Of a stretch of 64,000 nt of DNA, positions 43,610 to 51,870 are shown in pieces. Location: positions 62,001 to 126,000 of the forward strand of contig JADFQJ010000001.1 in assembly GCA_022561875.1 (NCBI GenBank), written 5' to 3'. The notes under the pieces are model-generated. The model was not told the origin of the DNA and searched no databases. It saw only the letters and a list, made by a program, of their open reading frames with translations. This DNA is from Bacteroidota bacterium. Its GTDB lineage: Bacteria > Bacteroidota > Bacteroidia > Bacteroidales > VadinHA17. The translations under genes and the position numbers were made by a program. Position 1 is the stretch's first letter, and every line of letters starts with the position of its first letter.

Positions 43610-43770
43610 TTATTGTCCATAATGCAACATTATCAATTACTTTTTTTCAATGAAAGATCAAATATTTAAACTAATACTTATTTATAATTGCAATGTTTTA
43701 CATGGAATGATGTTAATGCGAAAAATGCTCTGGCTTATCAGGCATGGGGTATTGATTTGTTCACGCTTCT

Positions 43771-44328
43771 TTATTCTTCAACTATCTTGCGTATTGAATC
43801 GGGCAATTGGTCTGCCAAATGAGGATAAGTCTCTACCAAACGAATAATGTCTGCCAGATCTTTCTGTCGTTTACTCTTGCGCCGTTGCTTGTCTGAATAT
43901 GCCCAAATCTTGCCCTGTATCACATCCTCTACAATTGCGACTTTCATTTCATATCCGAGCACAGAATGAATTACTGCTCTGACAATGAAATTCTGATACC
44001 TTTGATCAATCTGGAGTTGTATCCTTAAGTCAGATTTGTTGCTGCTAAGGTTTATACTATGTGCAAAACGTTCAATCTTGAAATGGACTTCAACGGCTTT
44101 GCAGGCTGTTCCAATGTCATTTATAGCTACTACAATATCAAGGTCAAGGCTGACAACAGGCTCTGCATAGGCATTCACAGCAAGTCCGCCAATTACGCAG
44201 TAGTCCACATTGGCTGTTGATAGTGCATCAAGGAATATTTGGATAACATCTTCATCGCAATTAGATACTGCCTTGAAGAATTCCTTTTTGGTCATTTTAT
44301 TTACTATTATGTTGTCAGTCATGAACAT
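43771..44328 (-). CDS. Nucleotidyltransferase-fold protein (AbiEii/MNT-like)
   Basis: A 185-residue protein with the pol-beta-type nucleotidyltransferase signature: CVIGGLAVNAYAEP at about residues 44-57, then SLDLDIVV, giving the Gly-Gly loop and two catalytic Asp. The family includes AbiEii toxins and stand-alone proteins of unknown role. No HEPN or AbiEi antitoxin partner lies next to it; the neighbours are a broken HigBA pair and a 340-bp spacer. A defence or toxin role is possible but unproven. Confidence 0.72.
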   Translation of the reverse strand: MFMTDNIIVNKMTKKEFFKAVSNCDEDVIQIFLDALSTANVDYCVIGGLAVNAYAEPVVSLDLDIVVAINDIGTACKAVEVHFKIERFAHSINLSSNKSDLRIQLQIDQRYQNFIVRAVIHSVLGYEMKVAIVEDVIQGKIWAYSDKQRRKSKRQKDLADIIRLVETYPHLADQLPDSIRKIVEE

Positions 44329-44611
44329 ATATTCTACGGCAAATTACAATATAATTCCAAATAAAACAATAAAAAACGGATTCCAAATACTACTCTTTTT
44401 TAATAAATATAATCTCCGGAGCCTTTTTGATATACTTCCTGTTTTACACACTTAAATTTTCGGGTTTTGTATAAGTTTGTATTTCTCTCTTCTGGTTTTC
44501 TATGTGCCATAGTTTAAAACTTAATCACTGCTTTAATCATCCGTGATTATTTTCCATTTATTATCTTTGGCGCTTAAAAATTTCAAATTATAGCTTGACT
44601 TTGCTCTTATC
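44329..44611. other. Spacer with no recognisable feature
   Basis: An A/T-rich stretch upstream of the nucleotidyltransferase gene, with no ORF, hairpin or promoter of note. It runs into the heptamer array at 44614. Confidence 0.4.
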
Positions 44612-44613
44612 TT

Positions 44614-44672
44614 CATGATTCACGACTCACGATTCACTCTTCCCTTTTGACTTTTTACTTTTGACTTGATAC
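44614..44672 (-). repeat. Composite heptamer array A (left of the lnt block)
   Basis: On the minus strand the units run GTATCAA, GTCAAAA, GTAAAAA, GTCAAAA, GGGAAGA, GTGAATC, GTGAGTC, GTGAATC, ATG. The period is exactly 7 nt over eight units. The array abuts the stop codon of the DUF4249 remnant. The same two heptamer families occur in the same order, in opposite orientation, at 47640-47690. Confidence 0.75.
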
Positions 44673-45076
44673 TAGTTTACACTTCTCACTATCCTTGTCA
44701 TTCTGGTCTCCGCGTAAGCATGGAAAAAGCCAAGTGCGCCTCCTTTGATATTCGTTTCAGGATTTGCCGGGGCAGGTTCAAATGGGCTATCACTGTATTT
44801 TGTTTCTTTCAATATTGAAAGGCAATAGTTAAAATAATCCCCGGGAACAGATGCCATGATAAGTGTTACGCGACTCCCTGGTTCCGCTTCGATCGCATGA
44901 ACTTTCATCCCTGACAGATAATTGCCGTCAATAAGATCATCGTTGGCAAACCGTAATTTGTCCAGACTTGTTGTTACCAGATTGCGGTCTTTCATTAGAC
45001 CCCAGTAGTAGTAATTGTCTCCGGGTGGTTCCTGTGCGTATAAGAAAACGGCAACAAATTTCATCCGATAAACTGG
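44672..45076 (-). pseudogene. 5'-truncated DUF4249 family gene
   Basis: The frame has an ATG at 45064, but homology to DUF4249 begins upstream of it (NPVYRMKF) and reads right up to the lnt stop codon. What remains, 130 residues from the ATG, is only the C-terminal half of the family: PPGDNYYYWGL, GSRVTLIMASVPGDYFNYC and NIKGGALGFFHAYAE. Intact members are exported lipoproteins of roughly 270 residues or more. The signal peptide, lipobox and first half are missing, and lnt ends within 2 nt of the break. It is therefore a deletion remnant, possibly still transcribed behind lnt. Confidence 0.72.
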
Positions 45077-45077
45077 G

Positions 45078-46697
45078 TTAAGATTTTTTTATAATTTTCC
45101 CGGATGTCAGGAAATTCACCAGGGTATATGCTAAAAGAATTATAGTAAAAAAATCAGAAACTCTGCCCAGGTAGTCTCCGTGCTCAACGTAAAATGTTAT
45201 TTTCCTGTTCAGGTTTAATGATGACCGGATAACATCAGTCACCCACCATTCAGTAGGCTGCAGAATCTCGCCCCGTTGATTTATAAAACATGAAACTCCT
45301 GTATTAGCAGAACGGGCAACACTTCTCCTGGTTTCGATAGCCCTGAGACTGGAGTAAGTGAGGTGCTGCTTATATCCTGACGTATTCCCCCACCACCCGT
45401 CATTTGTGATCACAAATATTATATTTGCGCCTTTATGAATATACCGGGTCACATACTCTCCATATATTGATTCATAGCAGATTAAGGTTGCAGCTTTTGC
45501 TTTAGCCCCTGGCTCATCAAGTGTAGTTCTGTCTTTTTGTGTACCGTAACCACCGGTGGTACCACCCAGGTCAACAATAATGTTTTCCAGAAATTTAAAC
45601 AGATGAGGATAAGGCATTTTTTCAACTCCAACAACCAGTTTCGACTTATGGTATAGTTGAATATTCCCTGACGAATCAATCTGCATACCGGTGTTATAAA
45701 CATCATAATACATATCAGCATCGCTTAATTTCCTTACGGTAGAAGAAAGTTTCTCTCCTCTTTCATATCTCTTAAAAGATGTAATACCGATAACAAATTT
45801 TATTCCCGGATATTTTTCAACATAACCTTTGATCCTTTTGATGCTGGAATTTTGAGAAATAGTGCTTTCCCAGATATAATCATTGACGGATGTTTCCGGG
45901 GCAATAACATAATCTGTCTCTTCATCAACCAAAGAATCGGCAAGATTCAGGATTATACTAAGTTGTTTGTAGTTTGAGAGACCTCCGAATTTATCATTGT
46001 ACGGGTCAATATTAGGTTGAATAATCACAATTTCATATGGGTCTTTCGATTCTTCGTAGGAATAAAACAGGATGGTTGAAACAACCATAGGAATAAAAAT
46101 AAAGCCGGCAGCAAAAAGTATCAAAGTGATCTGTTCCCGTAAAACTTTTCCTTCCAGGTAATTAGTAATGATTCTAAATAGCAGGATATTGATTATGATA
46201 ATCCACAGAGTACCACCCAGAGTGCCGGTATATTCGTACCATTGAATAAAGAGAATATCTTTTGCCAGCCCGTTTCCGAGGTTGAGCCATGGGAATGAAA
46301 TTTCGGCATTCAGGTAAAAATGCTCAAACGCTATCCAGTAAATAACAAGACTGAAATATCCTAACTTATGTCCCAGGCGCCTGTGGGTTATATGAAATAA
46401 CCAGAGTACTAATGAAAACAAGGATGTATTGAGAAGAATGGCAATAATTGCACCCGCAATAGTGGCATTATAAATCCAGAAAATTGACAGCACATTCCAG
46501 ATAATAAAAGAAAGAGAAAGATAAAGAAAGAAGACCTTTGATTTGAATTTCTCCCGGTGCCGGTAAAAATATCCTTCAACAAAGAGCAAAGGAATGATCG
46601 CTATCAGAAGCACCAAACCGGAGCACCAGCTTGTCCATGCCAGGCTTAACAGTATTCCGCTAAAAACTGAGGTAAAAGCAAGTATCTTTTTATTCAT
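45078..46697 (-). CDS. lnt: Apolipoprotein N-acyltransferase
   Basis: Adds the third acyl chain to lipoproteins in the inner membrane. The 539-residue protein has about seven membrane helices (1-220), then a nitrilase-type domain with the catalytic triad in APETSVND (Glu), YHKSKLVVGVE (Lys) and LICYESIYG (Cys). The ATG at 46697 is preferred; a TTG at 46715 would abut the EamA stop and add six residues. It is in one operon with the EamA gene. Confidence 0.94.
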   Translation of the reverse strand: MNKKILAFTSVFSGILLSLAWTSWCSGLVLLIAIIPLLFVEGYFYRHREKFKSKVFFLYLSLSFIIWNVLSIFWIYNATIAGAIIAILLNTSLFSLVLWLFHITHRRLGHKLGYFSLVIYWIAFEHFYLNAEISFPWLNLGNGLAKDILFIQWYEYTGTLGGTLWIIIINILLFRIITNYLEGKVLREQITLILFAAGFIFIPMVVSTILFYSYEESKDPYEIVIIQPNIDPYNDKFGGLSNYKQLSIILNLADSLVDEETDYVIAPETSVNDYIWESTISQNSSIKRIKGYVEKYPGIKFVIGITSFKRYERGEKLSSTVRKLSDADMYYDVYNTGMQIDSSGNIQLYHKSKLVVGVEKMPYPHLFKFLENIIVDLGGTTGGYGTQKDRTTLDEPGAKAKAATLICYESIYGEYVTRYIHKGANIIFVITNDGWWGNTSGYKQHLTYSSLRAIETRRSVARSANTGVSCFINQRGEILQPTEWWVTDVIRSSLNLNRKITFYVEHGDYLGRVSDFFTIILLAYTLVNFLTSGKIIKKS

Positions 46698-46715
46698 TTT
46701 ACCGGTTTCTTTCAA

Positions 46716-47603
46716 TCAGGAGATGGTAATTAGCTTTTGTCTGTTCACAAGATAAATACCAACCAGGATAACAGTGATCCATAACAAATGGTCGACAGGA
46801 AATGATTCTCCGTCAACAACTCCCCACATAATAGCAAATACAGGAATGATATATGTTACAGATGCGCCAAAAATTGCCGATGTATATTTTATCAGGATAT
46901 TGAACAACATTACCGCAAAAAATGAGCTGAAGATAGCAAGGATTGAAATGTAACCCAGGCTTGGCAGATAATTTCCCGTGTTAACTGCACCCGAGAAATC
47001 TGTAAACAATAAATAAATCCCGGCAAATGGTCCTATAAAAAAGAACGACAAAGCTGCAATTGAAACACCATTCATCTCATGGAGCTTAAATTTAATTTCA
47101 TTAACACTGATACCGTAGCAGATAGTTGCAATGATAATGTAGATAGCATAGCTGTTATCTCCAAGTGAAATGTTTTGCCAGTTATTTATTAACCCAAAAG
47201 TACCTATTAATCCCAGGAGTATCCCTGCAATATTAATAAACAGTATCTTGCTTTTGTAAAATAAAAACCCCACAAAAAGAGTAAACATAGGTGTAAGAGA
47301 ATTCAGCATGCCGGCAAGTGAACTGTCAATCCTGGTTTGTGCCTTGGTGAATAAAATTGCAGGAATGGCATTCCCGATTATCCCAATAATTAACAAAGAA
47401 AGAATATTCTCTTTTTTTAACTTATTAATATGTTTAATTGCAATCGGAAGAAAAGCAAGGTAAGATATGAAAATGCGCAAAGCAGCTACCTGATTATTTG
47501 TAAATGCCTCAAGTCCTCTTTTCATCAGTATGAACGATGAACCCCATATCAAAGACAAACCCAGTAAAACAATCCACTGCCAGATTTTTTTGTTCAGATC
47601 CAT
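46716..47603 (-). CDS. EamA/DMT superfamily transporter
   Basis: A 295-residue inner-membrane protein with ten predicted helices and two EamA repeats (about 8-140 and 152-290; LIWGSSFILMKRGLEAF at the start of the first, AIFGASVTYIIPVFAIMWG in the second). The substrate is unknown; relatives export amino acids or metabolites. It is the first gene of the lnt operon behind a TAnnTTTG element at 47617-47624. Confidence 0.88.
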   Translation of the reverse strand: MDLNKKIWQWIVLLGLSLIWGSSFILMKRGLEAFTNNQVAALRIFISYLAFLPIAIKHINKLKKENILSLLIIGIIGNAIPAILFTKAQTRIDSSLAGMLNSLTPMFTLFVGFLFYKSKILFINIAGILLGLIGTFGLINNWQNISLGDNSYAIYIIIATICYGISVNEIKFKLHEMNGVSIAALSFFFIGPFAGIYLLFTDFSGAVNTGNYLPSLGYISILAIFSSFFAVMLFNILIKYTSAIFGASVTYIIPVFAIMWGVVDGESFPVDHLLWITVILVGIYLVNRQKLITIS

Positions 47604-47616
47604 CAGATTTTTCCTA

Positions 47617-47624
47617 CAAAGATA
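47617..47624 (-). promoter_or_regulatory. TAnnTTTG promoter element for the EamA-lnt operon
   Basis: TATCTTTG on the minus strand, an exact -7 match, 13 nt before the ATG at 47603. TTTG occurs 17 nt upstream of it, within the heptamer array, shorter than the preferred 19-21. Confidence 0.55.
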
Positions 47625-47639
47625 AATTAATTAACTCAA

Positions 47640-47690
47640 GGCAAAAGGCAAAAGGTAAAAGTGAAGATTGAGTCGTGAATCGTGAACGTT
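47640..47690 (+). repeat. Composite heptamer array B (right of the lnt block)
   Basis: The units run GGCAAAA, GGCAAAA, GGTAAAA, GTGAAGA, TTGAGTC, GTGAATC, GTGAACG. This is the same family order as array A at 44614-44672, in opposite orientation. It may supply the -33 region of the EamA promoter. Confidence 0.72.
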
Positions 47691-47970
47691 TGGCGTTAAC
47701 CAAACCTCACGAACGGATAGTGGGAAGGATTGTGGGAGCGAGTAATCGTGAAGAGTAAAAAGTTTAAAATTTTAAGGTTCAAAAAGCAAAGCACAAGGTT
47801 TGTCATACACCCAACTCGTTGCTCTTTGCTTCTATGTCCCAAGCACCCGGCAAACCAGTGACCAGTAACCAGTAACTTGGACTAATTATCTAACCGGGGA
47901 ATAACATATAGGTGCATAACAATAAAAAGGAATTTCTAAAAAAATATTAATCCGGTTAAAATATAAGGCG
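47691..47970. repeat. Spacer with a CCAGTAA heptamer array
   Basis: The spacer holds CCAGTGA, CCAGTAA, CCAGTAA in tandem (47855-47875). The rest is A/T-rich with no gene. The whole EamA-ALDH gap (47604-47986) is thus mainly promoter elements and repeats. Confidence 0.6.
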
Positions 47971-47971
47971 C

Positions 47972-47979
47972 TATCTTTG
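47972..47979 (+). promoter_or_regulatory. TAnnTTTG promoter element for the aldehyde dehydrogenase
   Basis: TATCTTTG, an exact -7 match, ends 7 nt before the ATG at 47987, so the transcript is probably leaderless or nearly so. The -33 box is weak. Confidence 0.6.
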
Positions 47980-47986
47980 TTAAGTC

Positions 47987-49420
47987 ATGAAGGAATATAA
48001 AATATATGTTAACGGAAGGTTTGTGACTACAGAAACTTTTCTGAATGTTATAAACCCATATAACAATAAGGTGTTTGCTAAAACGTACCTTGCGGGCCGG
48101 GATGAGCTGGAATATGCCATCGCGGGAGCTGAATCAGTTAAAGAAGAAATGCAAAACCTGCCATCGCACCGTCGATATGAAATACTCAGGCAGATATCAG
48201 ATACAATTAAGGAAAAGCGAAAAGACCTGGCACATGTACTTGCTGCTGAGTCAGGTAAGCCTTTACGGTATGCACTGGGAGAGATTGACCGTGCTTCTCA
48301 AACTTTTCTGGTGGCAGCCGAAGAGAGCAAAAGACTGCCGGGCGGGTATATTTCCATCGACTGGACTCCAAAAGGTGAGGGGAAAGAGGGTTGGATCAAA
48401 TATTTCCCCATAGGAATGGTAGCGGGGATATCTCCTTTTAATTTCCCATTGAATCTTGCGGTTCATAAGATTGCTCCGGCAATTGCATCGGGTAATACTA
48501 TTATTCTGAAACCGGCAAGATCAACACCCTTATCAGTACTGCAACTGGCAAAGATCATCGATAAAACCACCCTTCCAAAAGGCGCCGTTTCTATTTTGCC
48601 AATGGATAGAAAAGCCGGAAATCAACTTGTAACTGATGAAAGATTTAAGTTGTTGAGTTTTACCGGTTCGCCTGCTGTTGGATGGAAAATGAAAAAGGAT
48701 GCCGGAAAAAAGAAAGTTTTGCTTGAACTTGGAGGAAATGCCGGTGTGCTCATTGCAGAATCAGCTGATATTAACCTGGCAGTTGAAAAATGTCTGGTTG
48801 GCTCCTTTGCCTATTCAGGGCAGGTTTGTATCCATGTGCAGCGGATATTTGTTCAAAAGTCTGTTTTTGAGAAGTTTAGCACAAAATTTGTGAGAAAAGC
48901 ACAAAAACTCAAAGCAGGAGATCCACTTGATCCGGGAACCGAGATCTCTGTAATGATAGATGAAGAGAATGCTGCCAGGGTTGATGAATGGGTGAAAGAG
49001 GCAGTTAGTAACGGAGCAAAGATACTATGTGGTGGTAAGAAAAGTGGAACGTTTTTTGAACCGACGGTTTTAACAAACACCAAACCCGAAATGAAAGTTT
49101 GTGCTCTTGAAATATTCGGTCCGGTAATAACCCTGGAGAAATTCAGTGATTTCGGTGAAGGGCTTAAATCGGTGAATAATTCTGAGTTTGGTTTGCAAGC
49201 CGGGGTATTTACCGGCAGATTGAATGAAATGGACAGGGCATTCAACGAATTAGAGGTTGGCGGCGTAATACTTAATGATGTTCCGACCTTCCGTGTTGAC
49301 CATATGCCATATGGGGGGGTAAAGAATTCCGGTCTTGGCAGAGAAGGAATCAGACCGGCTATATTTGAAATGATGGAACCAAAGTTGCTTGTTAAGGCAA
49401 AAGTGAAGAAAGGTGAGTAA
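47987..49420 (+). CDS. NAD(P)-dependent aldehyde dehydrogenase family protein
   Basis: Oxidises an aldehyde to the acid; the substrate cannot be told. The catalytic set is complete: N152 (SPFNFPLN), K175 (LKPAR), E247 (LLELGGN) and C281 (GQVCIHVQR). Its 477 residues are typical. The last codons and stop are formed by heptamer-repeat sequence (49396-49423), giving a Lys-rich end, LVKAKVKKGE. It is a single gene between two repeat-bearing spacers. Confidence 0.92.
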   Translation: MKEYKIYVNGRFVTTETFLNVINPYNNKVFAKTYLAGRDELEYAIAGAESVKEEMQNLPSHRRYEILRQISDTIKEKRKDLAHVLAAESGKPLRYALGEIDRASQTFLVAAEESKRLPGGYISIDWTPKGEGKEGWIKYFPIGMVAGISPFNFPLNLAVHKIAPAIASGNTIILKPARSTPLSVLQLAKIIDKTTLPKGAVSILPMDRKAGNQLVTDERFKLLSFTGSPAVGWKMKKDAGKKKVLLELGGNAGVLIAESADINLAVEKCLVGSFAYSGQVCIHVQRIFVQKSVFEKFSTKFVRKAQKLKAGDPLDPGTEISVMIDEENAARVDEWVKEAVSNGAKILCGGKKSGTFFEPTVLTNTKPEMKVCALEIFGPVITLEKFSDFGEGLKSVNNSEFGLQAGVFTGRLNEMDRAFNELEVGGVILNDVPTFRVDHMPYGGVKNSGLGREGIRPAIFEMMEPKLLVKAKVKKGE

Positions 49421-49451
49421 GGTGAGTGGGAAAGTAGTTGAGTAAGGAAGA
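49396..49451 (+). repeat. Heptamer repeat running from ALDH coding sequence into the spacer
   Basis: GGCAAAA, GTGAAGA, AAGGTGA, GTAAGGT, GAGTGGG, AAAGTAG, TTGAGTA, AGGAAGA in 7-nt steps. The first two units also occur in arrays around the lnt block. GGTGAGTAA/GGTGAGTGG also reads as a 9-nt duplication. The ALDH stop lies inside. Confidence 0.6.
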
Positions 49452-49546
49452 GTATAAAAACAGTTAAAAAAATGAATTTATATGTGGTGACAGGATAATA
49501 TCCTCAGGTTTATCTAATTATTTATTACTTTTACGATTTTTAATCT

Positions 49547-49572
49547 GGAAATTGAAACCGGTTTCAATTTCC
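49547..49572. promoter_or_regulatory. Perfect 26-bp palindrome, LacI/cre-like operator
   Basis: GGAAATTGAAACC is followed directly by its exact reverse complement. The core TGAAACCGGTTTCA fits the LacI-family/cre pattern TGNAANCGNTNNCA. It lies 38-63 nt upstream of the LysE-type gene, just after a TTACTTTT stretch that may be its -7 box. It is probably a repressor site over the transcription start. No LacI-family gene is in the window. Confidence 0.75.
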
Positions 49573-49609
49573 TTCGTATGAAACAGGGAACAGTATTTAT
49601 TGGAGTATT

Positions 49610-50245
49610 ATGGAAGAGTTGTATTATTTGCTAAAAGGTATTATAGTGGGATTAGTTGTATCAATACCATTGGGTCCGATGGGAATTTTATGTGTGCAAC
49701 GGACACTGAATAAAGGAAAATCCTCCGGTTTCTTTTCAGGTATGGGCATAGCAACAGCTGATACTATTTTTGCTTTAATTGCCGGGCTTGGAATATCTTT
49801 CATTATTCAATTTCTCAGAGAACAGCAAATGACCTTTCAAATAATCGGAGGGTTGTTTATTGCATTCATTGGTGTGAAAATATTCATAACTAATCCGGTA
49901 AAACAATTTAAAAAACACAGAAGAGAAGGTAAGAACCTGTTTGAAGACTTTATCTCAATTCTTTTTCTGGCTCTTTCTAATCCGTTTACCATTTTCCTTT
50001 ATATCGCCATTTTTGCCGGACTGAATTTACATGATGTATCTTCGAGCTATTCATCTGCCTTGTTTGTTGTGGCAGGTATTTTTATGGGAACATCCCTTGG
50101 TTGGTTTGTAATAAGTACAGTTGTTAATCGTTTCAGGACAAATATTCGTTTAAGGAGACTAATGTGGATAAACCGTATTGCCGGCTTAACGATTATTCTT
50201 TTCGGAGTTTTTGCGATTTGTAGTTTGTTTATTCTGCCAATTTAG
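49610..50245 (+). CDS. LysE/RhtB family exporter
   Basis: A 211-residue inner-membrane protein with about six helices. The N-terminal VVSIPLGPMGILCVQRTLNKG with Gly/Pro-rich loop and the later LALSNPFTIFLYIA are typical of the amino-acid exporter family. The substrate is unknown. The perfect palindrome 38 nt upstream suggests tight transcriptional control, perhaps by a LacI-type regulator. Confidence 0.88.
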   Translation: MEELYYLLKGIIVGLVVSIPLGPMGILCVQRTLNKGKSSGFFSGMGIATADTIFALIAGLGISFIIQFLREQQMTFQIIGGLFIAFIGVKIFITNPVKQFKKHRREGKNLFEDFISILFLALSNPFTIFLYIAIFAGLNLHDVSSSYSSALFVVAGIFMGTSLGWFVISTVVNRFRTNIRLRRLMWINRIAGLTIILFGVFAICSLFILPI

Positions 50246-50310
50246 TGTCAAGTCAAAAGTAAAAAGGCAAAAGCTTGCCACGTGAAATGCGATGAAGGAG
50301 CATATTTCAC
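50245..50310 (+). repeat. Heptamer array C plus a CTTGCCACGT element
   Basis: GTGTCAA, GTCAAAA, GTAAAAA, GGCAAAA (50245-50272) match the minus-strand units at 44645-44672 almost base for base. It overlaps the LysE stop by one base. CTTGCCACGT and GAAATGCGA that follow also occur at 83-92 and 128-136 in the left-edge repeat. Confidence 0.65.
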
Positions 50311-50631
50311 TGTGAGCAAAATTATAATAAGTCAATGCCTAAATAACGTTGACCTTTTTGTTATAAATTTTACCTGCTAAATTATATTACTAATTGTACT
50401 GGTAAATACAAAGTGTTTGCAAAACACAATTCTCTTAGAATCACGTAACAGTCATGTTGATAGGTTAATAGAAATATTAACGTTAACTAAAATACCTATT
50501 TAAATACCTATTTAAATCATTTTTCATGCTCATTAAAGTCGGGATTAATAAAAAAAGACAGAAGAATATCGTAAACTACCGGGAGGATTAATTATTTTTA
50601 AAGCTTATACAAATTTAAGAACGAATCCGTT
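50311..50631. repeat. Dipeptidase upstream spacer with a 12-nt duplication
   Basis: TACCTATTTAAA is exactly duplicated at 50493-50504 and 50505-50516. GTGTTT-GCA-AAACAC forms a small dyad at about 50411. No TAnnTTTG match was found near the gene. Otherwise nothing is recognisable. Confidence 0.5.
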
Positions 50632-51870
50632 ATGTTTAAATTAAGAACCAACCTGTTGTTATTTTTATCAGGTATTTCAATTTTACTGGTTTCATGCAAC
50701 ATGAATGAAGAAAATCTCACTGAGAAAGCAGTTAAAATCCATGATCAGATTCTCACTGTTGACACCCATTGTGATACTCCAATGAGATTGTTGCGATCCG
50801 GTTTTAACCTTGGTGAGAAGCATGACTCAAGAGAAGGTGGAGGCAAATTTGATTTCCCGAGAATGAAGGAAGGAGGGCTAGATGCTATATTTTTTGCTGT
50901 GTTTATCGGGCAGGGAGACCGTACCGAAGAAGGGAATGAAAAAGCAAGAAATTATGTCATGGAAATTTTTGATGCCATTTTAACATCTGTTGACGAAAAT
51001 AAAGATATTGCTGCAATAGCAACTTCACCTGAAGATGCATATGAGATTGAAGATAAAGGGAAACGTGCTATCTTTATTGGGCTAGAGAATGGATATCCTA
51101 TTGGCAATGATTTAAGCCTGATTGAAAAGTATTATGGAATGGGTGCCAGGTATATTACATTGTGTCATACAGGTAATAATGATATTTGCGATTCATCTAC
51201 CGATTCTGACGGCCCCGAACATAATGGCCTAAGCGATTTTGGAATCAATGTGGTTAAAGAAATGAATCGCCTGGGAATGATGGTGGACGTTTCACATATT
51301 TCTGATCCGGCTTTTTATGATGTTCTGGAAATTTCCAATGCTCCGGTAATTGCATCACACTCATGTGCAAGAACTTTGTGTGATAATCCGAGAAATCTTA
51401 CGGATGATATGCTCAGGAAATTGGTGGAAAATGGAGGGGTTATTCAGATTTGTTTCGTTTCTGAGTATCTTAAAACTCCTGAACCATTTCCCGAAAGAGA
51501 CTCTGCAAAATATGCTTTGCGTGAAAAGTATAAGAATTTTCAAAACCTTTCTGATACGGAAATGGATAGTGCCAGGGCTGAATGGTATGCTATCGACAGG
51601 GAATTCCCTCCTGAGCTTGCAACTGTTGCCGACCTGGTTAATCATATCGACCATATTGTTGATCTGATTGGTATTGACCATGTTGGAATCGGGACTGATT
51701 TTGATGGTGGAGGTGCACTAAAAGATTGCTATGATGTGAGCGAAATGGGGAATGTAACCCTTGAACTTTTGAAACGGGGATATACACCAAAAGATATTGA
51801 GAAGATCTGGGGTGGAAATTTAATGCGTGTATTCCGTAAAGTCAGGGATATTGCTGAGAAAGAATCTTGA
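50632..51870 (+). CDS. Membrane dipeptidase-family lipoprotein (peptidase M19)
   Basis: A 412-residue renal-dipeptidase-like zinc enzyme. The lipobox LLVSC gives lipid anchoring at C22. The metal ligands are visible: H46 and D48 (TVDTHCDTP), Glu in IGLENGYPIG, His in VDVSHISD and ASHSCAR, and Asp in GIGTDFDGGG. It would cleave dipeptides, including D-amino-acid-containing ones, at the periplasmic face or cell surface. It is convergent with the acyltransferase gene with no gap. Confidence 0.93.
   Translation: MFKLRTNLLLFLSGISILLVSCNMNEENLTEKAVKIHDQILTVDTHCDTPMRLLRSGFNLGEKHDSREGGGKFDFPRMKEGGLDAIFFAVFIGQGDRTEEGNEKARNYVMEIFDAILTSVDENKDIAAIATSPEDAYEIEDKGKRAIFIGLENGYPIGNDLSLIEKYYGMGARYITLCHTGNNDICDSSTDSDGPEHNGLSDFGINVVKEMNRLGMMVDVSHISDPAFYDVLEISNAPVIASHSCARTLCDNPRNLTDDMLRKLVENGGVIQICFVSEYLKTPEPFPERDSAKYALREKYKNFQNLSDTEMDSARAEWYAIDREFPPELATVADLVNHIDHIVDLIGIDHVGIGTDFDGGGALKDCYDVSEMGNVTLELLKRGYTPKDIEKIWGGNLMRVFRKVRDIAEKES

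Noticed and set aside
43688..43822. Plus-strand frame with WNDVNAKNALAYQAW and more, near the broken HigBA pair
   Set aside because: The composition looks protein-like and it may be a gene fragment, but there is no start, it runs into the antisense of the nucleotidyltransferase gene, and I do not recognise the family.
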